From Flammeovirgaceae bacterium UBA2366 (GTDB lineage Bacteria; Bacteroidota; Bacteroidia; Cytophagales; Cyclobacteriaceae): a stretch of 40,616 nt of DNA. The stretch is from NCBI GenBank assembly GCA_002344065.1, contig DDTK01000006.1:1-40616 (forward strand). Reading direction: 5' to 3'. The notes beneath the pieces were generated by a model that was not told the DNA's origin, did not search any database, and saw only the letters and a list, made by a program, of their open reading frames with translations. Position 1 is the first letter of the stretch. Every line of letters begins with the position of its first letter. Of the stretch, positions 1 to 6,389 are shown piece by piece. The position numbers and the translations under genes were made by a program.

Positions 1-67
1 TGTAAGCTCCCCTGAAGTTCGGCCATTTGAAAGTTGAATACAAATGTTCAATTTTAAAATGGTTATT

Positions 68-334
68 ATGAAAAAGACAAGATTCACAGAGACACAGATT
101 GTAAAGGCGATCCAGGAGCATGAAGCGGGTCGCAAGGCAGAAGATATCTGCCGGGAGTTAGGGATCACCACAGCGGCCTTCTATAAGTGGCGTCAGCGTT
201 ATGGTGGCATGGAAGCCAGTGACGTCAAGAAGATGAAGGAACTGGAGGAAGAGAACTCGCGGCTTAAAAAGATGTATGCCAACTTAAGCCTGGTGCATGA
301 AGCATTAAAAGATGCCGTAGCAAAAAAGCTTTAA
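68..334 (+). CDS. IS3-family transposase OrfA (helix-turn-helix subunit)
   Basis: This 88-aa protein binds the IS ends and regulates transposition. It starts MKKTRFTETQIVKAIQEHE. The first ~50 residues form the HTH_Tnp_1 helix-turn-helix (GRKAEDICRELGITTAAFYKWRQRYGG), followed by a leucine-zipper-like helix (MKELEEENSRLKKMYANLSL). I prefer the ATG at 68 over the in-frame ATG at 44 because family members begin with MKK/MRK just before RFT. It ends at TAA 332-334 right after the slippery A_AAA_AAG at 322-328, so most translation gives OrfA and a fraction shifts into orfB to make the OrfAB transposase. Confidence 0.93.
   Translation: MKKTRFTETQIVKAIQEHEAGRKAEDICRELGITTAAFYKWRQRYGGMEASDVKKMKELEEENSRLKKMYANLSLVHEALKDAVAKKL
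322..328 (+). promoter_or_regulatory. Programmed -1 ribosomal frameshift site (A_AAA_AAG)
   Basis: In the orfA frame the codons read GCA AAA AAG CTT TAA, giving the heptamer A_AAA_AAG, the classical IS3-family slip site. After a -1 shift the reading continues A-L-T-P-D-E-K-G-M into the ATG of orfB at 352 with no stop codon, so the OrfAB fusion is intact. The position, six bases before the orfA stop, is typical. Confidence 0.9.
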
Positions 335-351
335 CGCCTGATGAGAAAGGC

Positions 352-1149
352 ATGCTGGTTCATTTCATGGTAGAAGAACATGGAGTGAGCCAACGTCAGG
401 CGTGTGCTGCACTAAGCGTGCCCAGGAGTTCCTATCAGTATGAGCCTCAATCAAAGAATGACAGTCCTGTTATTCAGGAGTTGGAAGAACTTGTAACCCG
501 ACATCCTGCCATTGGATTTTGGCAATCATATTACCGCATCAGACGGAAGGGCTTGGTATGGAATCATAAACGAATCTATCGCGTGTATACGGCATTACAG
601 CTCAACATTCGAAGGAGATTTAAGAAGCGGCTACCCGCAAGAGTAAAGCAGGCATTATTTCAACCACAAGGCATCAACGAGGTATGGTCAATTGATTTTA
701 TGAGTGATAGTCTTTGGGATGGCAGAAAATTCAGGTTGCTAAACATTATGGATGATTATAATCGGGAGGTTCTTTCATTAGAAGCTGATATTTCGCTTCC
801 CGCACTACGCGTGACTCGTGTATTGGAATATCTCAAAGAATTCAGAGGGCTTCCTAAGATGATTCGAGTGGATAATGGACCAGAGTTTATATCGCACGTA
901 CTCGATGAATGGTGTCGCAGGCATGAGATTGAACTAACATACATTCAACCGGGTAAGCCAATGCAGAATGGGTATGTAGAACGATGTAATGGAAGCATTC
1001 GTAAAGAGTTGCTCAATGCCAATGTGTTTTACTCCCTGCGAGAGGTTCGGGAAAAAATTGAAGAGTGGATGTTGGATTACAACCATCACCGTCCTCACGA
1101 ATCTCTGAACTACAGAGCTCCCGTTGAATTATTAACAGCAATCCAATGA
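352..1149 (+). CDS. IS3-family transposase OrfB (DDE integrase core)
   Basis: This is the catalytic part of the transposase. An N-terminal HTH_21-type segment (VSQRQACAALSVPRSSYQYE, about residues 12-32) is followed by the rve-type DDE core: first Asp in VWSIDFMSD, second Asp in RVDNGPEF, and the Glu in NGYVERCNGSIRKE. The C-terminus, YNHHRPHESLNYRAPVEL, is the usual IS3 ending. At 265 aa it is close to family length, with no internal stop, so the copy looks intact. It is probably made mainly as an OrfAB fusion through the -1 frameshift rather than from its own ATG, since no clear ribosome binding site precedes 352. Confidence 0.93.
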   Translation: MLVHFMVEEHGVSQRQACAALSVPRSSYQYEPQSKNDSPVIQELEELVTRHPAIGFWQSYYRIRRKGLVWNHKRIYRVYTALQLNIRRRFKKRLPARVKQALFQPQGINEVWSIDFMSDSLWDGRKFRLLNIMDDYNREVLSLEADISLPALRVTRVLEYLKEFRGLPKMIRVDNGPEFISHVLDEWCRRHEIELTYIQPGKPMQNGYVERCNGSIRKELLNANVFYSLREVREKIEEWMLDYNHHRPHESLNYRAPVELLTAIQ

Positions 1150-1202
1150 AGTCATGATTTCCTTTTCAATCGATAAGCAGCGCGGCCAGGTGAATGCGGA
1201 AG

Positions 1203-1273
1203 GGATGTCAAGACCGGTTGATGCCAAAACAAAAATCAAAAACAATCAACCGCTCGTCTTGGTCTTGACATCC
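1203..1273. repeat. Long imperfect hairpin in the IS non-coding tail
   Basis: GGATGTCAAGACC (1203-1215) is the perfect inverse of GGTCTTGACATCC (1261-1273). Inside it GGTTGAT (1216-1222) pairs with ATCAACC (1245-1251), leaving a one-sided 9-base bulge (1252-1260) and a roughly 22-base A-rich loop. It lies between the orfB stop and the right inverted repeat. It is not followed by a T-run, so it is not an obvious intrinsic terminator. It may shield the element from outside transcription or be a relic of another insertion. Confidence 0.7.
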
Positions 1274-1363
1274 ATGGAGCAGTCACCTACTTTTGCTTCT
1301 CGACTGAAAAGAAACTTTTACGTGGCCCAATTATCGGGGGAGCTTACAGGACGAAACCGCCCA

Positions 1364-1537
1364 GCGCATAACAACGTGTTTATGCCAGCTTGGGGTTTGG
1401 TGTAGTTACAAAGTTTCGTTTCTTTACTTAGTTTTGTAACGGTGGACAATTTGGACTGGTCAGCTTTGTCATGCTTCGCATTTAACAAAGCTTCCTATGC
1501 CCAAGCCGTCATAAACACAAACGTTGTGCGTCATGCC
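1364..1537 (+). repeat. Cassette-type palindrome A (attC-like)
   Basis: The outer arms pair imperfectly: CGCATAAC near 1365-1372, GTGTTTATG and GCTTGGG on the left match CCCAAGC, CATAAACAC and GTTGTGCG on the right (about 1498-1530). Inner sub-hairpins occur, such as GTTACAAA (1405-1412) with TTTTGTAAC (1432-1440) and CTTTGT (1464-1469) with ACAAAG (1485-1490). The interior (GGGGTTTGGTGT ... GGACAATTT ... CTATGCCC) is shared with palindrome B. The outer boxes resemble integron attC cores in layout but are not the exact RYYYAAC/GTTRRRY consensus. The stretch 1349-1589 otherwise holds no gene that I can see. Confidence 0.72.
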
Positions 1538-1589
1538 TTTTCAGAAAAATTCGACTCCGAATTAAGGCAGAAAATGACTAAATTGTGGA

Positions 1590-2114
1590 GTGAAAAAGAG
1601 ACAAAAACGACACCTTGATTTGGAGATAGACAAGTTAACGAATTCAATAGAGAATTCATTGACTGGAGAGGTATTCGACACAGAAATAACCCCATTAAAC
1701 AAGACTGATTTAAAAGCAATTAAGAAATCTGAATGGGTATTTGACTGGAAACTCGAATATAGGACTCCGAAAAATGAGGTTTATAAATTAACAACGGTTA
1801 ACAACCCGACTATTATCCAAGGACTTCTAAGTATTGAAGACAAAGACGACCACGTTTTCATGCACTTGATAGAGAGTTCTAAATTCAATAAGGGGAAAAA
1901 TAAGATTTATTTAGGAGTTCCTGGAAACCTGGTTGCATTTGCATGTAAAGTTTCTCTTGAAAAAGGTTATGAGGGTTACGTAGCCTTTGACAGCAAAACC
2001 TTATTAATTGAACATTACAAACAGACTTTAGGAGCAACTCGTCTAATTCGTCAGCGAATGTTTGTTGACCCTATCGCAGCATATAGATTAATTTCAAGAT
2101 ACTTTAAAGAATAA
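1590..2114 (+). CDS. GNAT-fold-like protein of an uncharacterised cassette family
   Basis: A 174-aa protein with a GTG start at 1590; the upstream in-frame stop at 1575 rules out a longer form. The C-terminal half resembles an acetyltransferase (GNAT) fold: the stretch IYLGVPGNLVAFACKVSLEKG, the segment GYVAFDSKTLLIEHYKQTLGA, and a closing helix with M.VDPIAAYRLISRYF. The classical R/Q-x-x-G-x-G/A acetyl-CoA loop is poorly conserved (VPGNLVAF), so catalysis is unproven. The N-terminal 60 residues are charged. It is followed four bases later by a 51-aa basic protein, and both lie in one cassette between palindromes A and B. The coding sequence is visibly richer in A/T than the chromosomal genes beyond 3436. 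It could be an acetyltransferase or the toxin-like half of a two-gene module; I infer this from context and do not recognise a named family. Confidence 0.75.
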   Translation: MKKRQKRHLDLEIDKLTNSIENSLTGEVFDTEITPLNKTDLKAIKKSEWVFDWKLEYRTPKNEVYKLTTVNNPTIIQGLLSIEDKDDHVFMHLIESSKFNKGKNKIYLGVPGNLVAFACKVSLEKGYEGYVAFDSKTLLIEHYKQTLGATRLIRQRMFVDPIAAYRLISRYFKE

Positions 2115-2118
2115 GACT

Positions 2119-2274
2119 ATGGGACTGATTAGAGAGCCAAAAAATGTTGACTTTATTATTAAGTCAAAACCGTGGACAAAGGATGAATTAAAGCAATTCC
2201 GCGAGATAATGAAGAAACAACGTGAGAGACGGAGTAAATTAAAAATGCGTGTGCCGAAAAAGAGTAAAGTGTAA
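2119..2274 (+). CDS. Small basic protein, partner of the GNAT-like gene
   Basis: The ATG at 2119 lies four bases after the stop of the GNAT-like gene. It encodes 51 residues: MGLIREPKNVDFIIKSKPWT, then KDELKQFREIMKKQRERRSK and a basic tail ending at TAA 2272-2274. The N-terminal part looks like an extended peptide and the rest a charged helix. There is no membrane segment or Cys. The tight spacing implies translational coupling. Size, charge and position suggest a binding partner or antitoxin-like protein for the upstream product, but this is inference. Confidence 0.65.
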   Translation: MGLIREPKNVDFIIKSKPWTKDELKQFREIMKKQRERRSKLKMRVPKKSKV

Positions 2275-2464
2275 GGCACGAACGCACAACACCAGCTATT
2301 TGTAATTGCGGGGTTTGGTGTTAAATTAAAGTTTATGTTTCACAATGTAGTTCGGTCACGGGGGACAATTTTACAGCAGGTCGGCTTTAACATTCCGCTG
2401 ATCTCCATTTTTAAAGCCTCCTATGCCCGCCACTGCCCAAACCCAAACGTTGTGGCGCATAGCC
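2275..2464 (+). repeat. Cassette-type palindrome B (attC-like)
   Basis: The left end GGCACGAACGCACAAC (2275-2290) is the inverse of the start of the preceding cassette (GTTGTGCGTCATGCC, 1523-1537) except for a short internal difference. The right end is GTTGTGGCGCATAGCC (2449-2464). The interior is homologous to palindrome A in the same orientation (GGGGTTTGGTGT, GGGGACAATTTTA, AAAGCCTCCTATGCCC). The stretch 2275-2505 holds no gene beyond this and a promoter-like box. Confidence 0.72.
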
Positions 2465-2492
2465 AGACAGAAAAAAAGTAACTCAAATTTTG

Positions 2493-2500
2493 TACATTTG
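2493..2500 (+). promoter_or_regulatory. Bacteroidota-type -7 promoter box TACATTTG
   Basis: TACATTTG fits the TAnnTTTG -7 consensus of Bacteroidota. It ends only five bases before the antitoxin ATG (2506), so if used the transcript would start at or very near the start codon. No clear TTG-type -33 box lies at the usual distance, so this is tentative. Confidence 0.4.
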
Positions 2501-2505
2501 AACTT

Positions 2506-2736
2506 ATGAATGTAAAGAACAGACTTAGGAATACCCTTGTAAGAAAACTTCAGCAGTTATCGACAGACAAACTGACTGAAATCAATAACTTATTGAGTAA
2601 AATCGAAAGCCAACTTAAATCAAAGGACAAAACCTTAAAACTAGCTGGGACTTGGAAAGACCTAGATGACAATTTTTTCATCGAAATGACAGAGAAACTT
2701 CACGACAATAGGGCTAACGACAGACAAATCAATTAA
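2506..2736 (+). CDS. VapB-like antitoxin (DUF2281-type)
   Basis: This 76-aa, charged, mostly helical protein directly precedes a PIN-domain toxin gene. The first ~40 residues (VKNRLRNTLVRKLQQLSTDKLTEINNLLSKIE) form a leucine-rich helical segment like DUF2281 antitoxins. The C-terminal part (LAGTWKDLDDNFFIEMTEKLHDNR) resembles the disordered toxin-wrapping tail of VapB proteins, with the typical 'G.W.D..DD.F...T..L...R' pattern. It should neutralise the PIN RNase and repress the operon. Its stop is two bases before the toxin start codon. It is carried between palindromes B and C as a cassette gene. Confidence 0.82.
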   Translation: MNVKNRLRNTLVRKLQQLSTDKLTEINNLLSKIESQLKSKDKTLKLAGTWKDLDDNFFIEMTEKLHDNRANDRQIN

Positions 2737-2738
2737 GC

Positions 2739-3143
2739 GTGACAGAATCTCTTGTCGATACGGACATACTATCCTTTTACTTTAAAGGTGACCAAAAAGT
2801 AGTTGGAAAATTTAATGACTATCTTAAGGAATTCGATGTAATTAACATTTCAATAATTACCTACTACGAAATCCTAGGCGGACTTAAATTCAAGAAAGCT
2901 GAAAAACAGATAAAAGAATTTGAAGAGTTCGTAAATAACAATACAATCATTCACATTTCAGAAGAGTCAGCCAAAATATCAGGCGACATTTATGCCGACC
3001 TAAGACTAAAAGGAATTACGATAGGCACTTCAGACATTCTAATAGCAGGAATTGCTTTAGAAAACGAACTGACATTGATTACAAATAACGAAAGACATTA
3101 CGACCCAATTCAAGGACTTAAGATTGAGAACTGGAAAAAGTAG
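2739..3143 (+). CDS. VapC-type PIN-domain ribonuclease toxin
   Basis: A 134-aa PIN-domain protein with a GTG start at 2739, two bases after the antitoxin stop. The metal-binding acidic residues are in place: Asp7 and Asp9 in LVDTDILSFY, Glu44 in TYYEILGG, and Asp99 in IGTSDILIAG, followed by LITNNERHYDPIQGL, the usual C-terminal PIN motif. VapC proteins cleave tRNA or rRNA when freed from antitoxin; the target here cannot be read from sequence. Such modules often stabilise cassette arrays and mobile islands. Full length and intact, so likely functional. Confidence 0.92.
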   Translation: MTESLVDTDILSFYFKGDQKVVGKFNDYLKEFDVINISIITYYEILGGLKFKKAEKQIKEFEEFVNNNTIIHISEESAKISGDIYADLRLKGITIGTSDILIAGIALENELTLITNNERHYDPIQGLKIENWKK

Positions 3144-3290
3144 GCTACGCGCCACAACACCGGGTTTGTTTAATGGCGGGCGACACAGTCGCCCGTAGTG
3201 TCAGCAAGTTTATTTATATTCGTGTAGGCGGACAAATCCGTTGGATTTATCCGCCACTAAACAAAACCAAATCGTTACCGGTAAGGTGCA
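3143..3290 (+). repeat. Cassette-type palindrome C (attC-like)
   Basis: The left end GGCTACGCGCCACAAC (3143-3158) is the inverse of the start of its own cassette (GTTGTGGCGCATAGCC, 2449-2464) at 15 of 16 positions. The next arm GGGTTTGTTTAATGGCGG (3162-3179) pairs with CCGCCACTAAACAAAACC (3251-3268). Inside are two tight hairpins: CGGGCGA/TCGCCCG (3178-3194) and GGCGGACAAATCC/GGATTTATCCGCC (3227-3253, one mismatch). The right core is GTTACCGG (3274). The interior differs from A and B. The remaining sequence to 3435 shows no gene; it is the 3' flank of the minus-strand operon. Confidence 0.7.
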
Positions 3291-3435
3291 AAGATGTCTT
3301 GTCCTAAAACAGCTTAACATAAATTATATACAACACAAGGCAAGGACAGACAAAAGCTACTAATTTATTAATTACCCTCTCCACGCTCCGCTGCGCCTGC
3401 GAATTCCTCGCACGGTATCTGAGGAGTCTGTCTTC

Positions 3436-5106
3436 CTAACCCGCAGGTACCGGCTCCCGATGACCTACCCATGTAAAGCGCTTTATCACATATTCAGGAT
3501 TGGTGAACGAAGCATTTCCAGAAGGATTCCCACCGGTAACATGGAAATCTGAAAAGCCTGCATTCTGATTCATGTAAATGCCACCAATCAGATTGAAGGA
3601 TACTGGTGTAGCCGCCAACGCCATCACATCCGCAATTTTCTCCCGAACAGAAGGATCAATAGTATACGCCCCACATGATATTGCTCCATGGTGAATAGCC
3701 ATTTCTTGCGCCAATTGTAAAGAATGATCAGTATTCTTTGTTTTTATTAACAAAACAATAGGTCCAAATAATTCTTTACTGAACACATCCTTATGTGAAG
3801 CATCAATCTCCACAACAACAGGTGTGCTGGTACGCGCATTTTTAAACATCGGGTTGTCAATCGCGCGCGACTTTAGCCAAACCTTACCTGGCAATTTTTC
3901 GGCATCCAAAACGCGAGTGCATGTATTTCTATTTTGAATAGCACCCAACACAAAAGGTCCTGCTTTTGGATTATCGACCAATCCAGTAATATTATCAACA
4001 AGTTTTTGTGCAAACTCATCAAAGCTAATGGTACCATTAGCGGTTTTAATTCCACCTTCAGGTATATAAAAATTCTGTGGCGCGGTGCACATTTGTCCTG
4101 AGTATAATGAAAGTGAAAAGGCAAGATTACCGGCCACTTTATCAACATCGGCAACAGAATCAAGTATAACAGAATTCACACCTGTCTTCTCAGTAAATAC
4201 CATTTTGCCGGGCAGCGCCTCCAGGTAACTACCAAACGTTGAGTTACCAGTAAAATCAATCAACTTCACATCAGCATGTTCCGCCAGTTGTTTGGTGATC
4301 ATATTATCGAATGAATCAACTGCTAATTGACAAATGTTTGGATCAAAATCATTTTCTGCTAATACTTTCTGAATTTCAGCAACCACAATGGCAATAGGTA
4401 ATACTGCTCCCGGGTGTGGCTTAACAATTACCGGATTGCCTGTTACCAAGCTTGCATAAACTCCAGGAACCGTATTCCACGTTGGAAAGGTTGAGCATCC
4501 AATAACCAACGAAATACCCTTGGGCACCGCTCTCCATTCTTTATTGAGTTGAATGTTGAATTTTCCCATGGGTTTATCCCACAATGTTGAAGCAGGAAAT
4601 CGTTGTAACTCTTCATACCCTGCCGCAACAGCTTCCAGGGCTCTGTCAGCTGCATGTGGGCCGGATGCCTGGAACGCCATCATATACCCCTGCCCTGTTG
4701 TATGCATGGTGGCATATGCGATTTCAAAAAATCTTGCTTTTACCCTTTCAAGCGATTCAATTAAAATTCCTGCGCGGTCTTGGGCGCTGACTTTTCGCCA
4801 AACATGATAAGAAGATTTCGCACGCGTGATCAAGGTATCAACAGGAAAAGCAGGATACTTTATGCCTAAAAGTTCCTGTGTATAGGGTGACTCCTCAACA
4901 CCAATCCAGTTTGTCGAACCTTCTTGTTTCAATTCTCCGAACTTCGTATTCAGCAGAGCTTTAAATTTCTCCTGCCCATCAGCATCAGCGGTTTCTCCAT
5001 AAATTGCGGGAGCCGGATGTTCTGGATAAGCAGCAAAGAATGTGCGTTTATGAAGTGCCTCTATTGCGTTTTTTAGTACTGATTCGTGTTTCTTAAATAA
5101 ACTCAT
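3436..5106 (-). CDS. paaN: PaaN-type aldehyde dehydrogenase (phenylacetate degradation family)
   Basis: This is an aldehyde-dehydrogenase-superfamily protein of the PaaN group, cytoplasmic and NAD(P)-dependent, linked to oxidation of an aldehyde in phenylacetyl-CoA breakdown. The start is taken as ATG at 5106 (MSLFKKHESVLKNAIEAL, 556 aa), four bases after the upstream stop; an in-frame TTG at 5121 is less likely. Visible motifs: substrate/NAD region GCSTFPTWNTVPGVYASLVTGNPVIVKPHP, IDFTGNSTFGSYLE, Glu306 in FTEKTGVNS, and catalytic Cys340 in YSGQMCTAP. The C-terminal ELFGPIVLL matches the superfamily. It is last in a four-gene minus-strand operon with lipoproteins and an FMN dehydrogenase. No other paa genes are in the window, so the physiological aldehyde is uncertain. 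Confidence 0.88.
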   Translation of the reverse strand: MSLFKKHESVLKNAIEALHKRTFFAAYPEHPAPAIYGETADADGQEKFKALLNTKFGELKQEGSTNWIGVEESPYTQELLGIKYPAFPVDTLITRAKSSYHVWRKVSAQDRAGILIESLERVKARFFEIAYATMHTTGQGYMMAFQASGPHAADRALEAVAAGYEELQRFPASTLWDKPMGKFNIQLNKEWRAVPKGISLVIGCSTFPTWNTVPGVYASLVTGNPVIVKPHPGAVLPIAIVVAEIQKVLAENDFDPNICQLAVDSFDNMITKQLAEHADVKLIDFTGNSTFGSYLEALPGKMVFTEKTGVNSVILDSVADVDKVAGNLAFSLSLYSGQMCTAPQNFYIPEGGIKTANGTISFDEFAQKLVDNITGLVDNPKAGPFVLGAIQNRNTCTRVLDAEKLPGKVWLKSRAIDNPMFKNARTSTPVVVEIDASHKDVFSKELFGPIVLLIKTKNTDHSLQLAQEMAIHHGAISCGAYTIDPSVREKIADVMALAATPVSFNLIGGIYMNQNAGFSDFHVTGGNPSGNASFTNPEYVIKRFTWVGHREPVPAG

Positions 5107-5110
5107 AGTA

Positions 5111-5599
5111 TCAAAGTTCAAATTGTTTTGTTTTCAATCGCTGCAATACCTGTTTGGCAAGCTTTGCGCTTTGTTTAGGTCTTGCACCATCACCGATGGC
5201 AATCATCACATAATAATCTCCATCTTTTACCCATAATTGCTGAGCATCTGGTCCGTTCACAACATAGGCTTCATCACCCACATCATCAACTTTCTTTGCG
5301 GAGCGTACCTTTTCAAATTCTTCGGCTGATGGAAATACGATATAACCAAAATGCACCTCGCCCTCAAATTCATACCCCAAAAAAGAACATCCGCGTCCAC
5401 CAAGATACTCTTCATTAATTTCTTTGGGAATCTCAGATAACTTACTCTCAAGGGCTTCTTCAATCTCTGCCTTTGTTACGCAACCACAGATACCCTCAAA
5501 AGCTGTCTGTTCAATACCTGGAAAATCCTGACCATTGTCTTTTTTCGTACCACAGGAAACCAATACGAGGATCAGTAAGTAAATAAAATATTTTTTCAT
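5111..5599 (-). CDS. Small secreted lipoprotein of unknown function
   Basis: A 162-aa protein with a lipoprotein signal: MKKYFIYLLILVLVSC with the lipobox Cys at residue 16. The mature part has three further cysteines (GICGCVTKAEIEEAL and GGRGCSFLGYEF), possibly a disulphide pair, then alternating strands (VHFGYIVFPSAEEFEKV, DGDYYVMIAIGDGA) and a basic C-terminal helix. The pattern of a 'C.FLGYE' strand, hydrophobic strands and a 'QLWVKDGDYYVMI' strand is like small bacterial lipoproteins of the DUF3558 kind, but I do not identify a family firmly. It lies 18 bases after the DUF4197 gene and four bases before the preferred paaN start, so it is probably co-transcribed. Confidence 0.78.
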   Translation of the reverse strand: MKKYFIYLLILVLVSCGTKKDNGQDFPGIEQTAFEGICGCVTKAEIEEALESKLSEIPKEINEEYLGGRGCSFLGYEFEGEVHFGYIVFPSAEEFEKVRSAKKVDDVGDEAYVVNGPDAQQLWVKDGDYYVMIAIGDGARPKQSAKLAKQVLQRLKTKQFEL

Positions 5600-5617
5600 G
5601 TTAGTATGGTGTAATAC

Positions 5618-6334
5618 CTACTTGTTATAGCCAAATACCTTCTTCAAAAGGTCAGACGTGCGGGCAACAGGATCTTCTCTGATCTTCTTCTCTTCACCGG
5701 CAATCAACAAAAATAATCCATCCATTGCCTTATTGGTAGCATAGTCATTCAGGTCGGGATTTACTTTTTCCACCAGCGGAATTTTGTTGTATGTGCCGAC
5801 TAAATCGCCATAGTATTTGGTAGCGTTAACTTTACTTAATGAATTGGCAATTACCGGCTGAAACTTTTCATAGAGTTGAGCCGATGTAGTGCGTTTCAAA
5901 TATTCAGTAGCTGCATTTTCATCACCTTTCAAAATGCTCCAGGCATCCTGAATAGTCATCTGCCTGATGGCACTGATAAAAATAGGCTTGGCTTCTTTGG
6001 CGGCATCCTCTGCTCCGCGGTTTAAGGTCATTACAAATTTATCTACTTCACCACCAAGACCCATTTGACGAAGCCTGTCTTCTACGCGTTTTACATCTGG
6101 CGGAAAAGGGATTTTAATTTGCGGATTTTTAAAAAAACCATCCAGTTGTGAAGCCTGATCAGAGCCTGTAGATATTCCTTTTATAAGGGCCTCCTTCAAT
6201 CCTTCACCAACCTCTGCGGTGGTTAACGGTTGATTACCCCCTGTTGTTTTATTTAAATCACCTAAGGCCTGATTGATTTGTGCTGATGTGCATGCTGTTA
6301 AAATCAACGCCAATATCCAACCAATTTGTTTCAT
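5618..6334 (-). CDS. DUF4197 family lipoprotein
   Basis: Starting at the ATG at 6334 gives 238 aa with a clean lipoprotein signal, MKQIGWILALILTAC, lipid-modified Cys at residue 15; the longer form from 6370 would place non-signal residues before it. The body matches the DUF4197 pattern: LTTAEVGEGLKEALIKGIS near the N-terminus, IKIPFPPDVKRVEDRLRQMG, MTLNRGAEDAAKEAKPIF, and MTIQDAWSILKGDENAATEYL, ending with DGLFLLIAGEEKKIREDPVART. The family is common in Bacteroidota and Proteobacteria; its function is unknown and it is predicted helical and periplasmic. It lies 55 bases after the FMN dehydrogenase gene in the same direction. Confidence 0.88.
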   Translation of the reverse strand: MKQIGWILALILTACTSAQINQALGDLNKTTGGNQPLTTAEVGEGLKEALIKGISTGSDQASQLDGFFKNPQIKIPFPPDVKRVEDRLRQMGLGGEVDKFVMTLNRGAEDAAKEAKPIFISAIRQMTIQDAWSILKGDENAATEYLKRTTSAQLYEKFQPVIANSLSKVNATKYYGDLVGTYNKIPLVEKVNPDLNDYATNKAMDGLFLLIAGEEKKIREDPVARTSDLLKKVFGYNK

Positions 6335-6389
6335 AATCTTGCTATTTGAGGCGTCTAAATTACCGAACAAATTCTAAAATCCTACGTGC

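Larger units (their letters stand above)
1..1348 (+). mobile_element. Complete IS3-family insertion sequence
   Basis: The element begins at base 1 with TGTAAGCTCCCC and ends at 1348 with the inverted copy GGGGGAGCTTACA. The left and right ends match over roughly 35 bases with one gap and scattered mismatches, and have the usual TG...CA tips. Between them lie orfA (68-334) and orfB (352-1149) in the -1 frame, the standard IS3 arrangement. About 200 bp of non-coding sequence separates orfB from the right end. A target duplication cannot be checked because the left flank lies outside the window; the right flank starts GGAC. The element sits immediately before the first cassette-type palindrome, so it interrupts whatever lay upstream. 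The subgroup was not assigned. Confidence 0.93.
1523..2448 (+). mobile_element. Putative integron-like gene cassette 1
   Basis: The unit runs from the GTTGTGCG core in palindrome A to the base before the GTTGTGGC core in palindrome B. It carries the GNAT-like gene, the 51-aa gene and most of palindrome B as its own 3' site. The start of the unit and the left end of its 3' site are inverse copies, as expected if they were adjacent in an excised circle. All coding is on one strand. No integrase gene is in the window, so mobility is inferred. Confidence 0.55.
2449..3273 (+). mobile_element. Putative integron-like gene cassette 2
   Basis: The unit runs from GTTGTGGCGCATAGCC in palindrome B to the base before GTTACCGG in palindrome C, and carries only the VapBC-like pair. 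Its ends GTTGTGGCGCATAGCC and GGCTACGCGCCACAAC are complementary at 15 of 16 positions. Toxin-antitoxin pairs are classic cargo of large chromosomal integrons. No integrase is visible here. Confidence 0.55.

Noticed and set aside
1203..1273. Intrinsic terminator
   Set aside because: The stem is not followed by a T-run on either strand.
1154..1405. 83-aa ORF spanning the IS tail, right inverted repeat and flanking DNA
   Set aside because: It crosses the IS boundary and overlaps the hairpin and palindrome A; no protein-like features.
3533..3540. CCGGTAAC as the partner core for the GTTACCGG end of palindrome C
   Set aside because: It lies inside the conserved paaN coding region, with no palindrome around it; probably chance.
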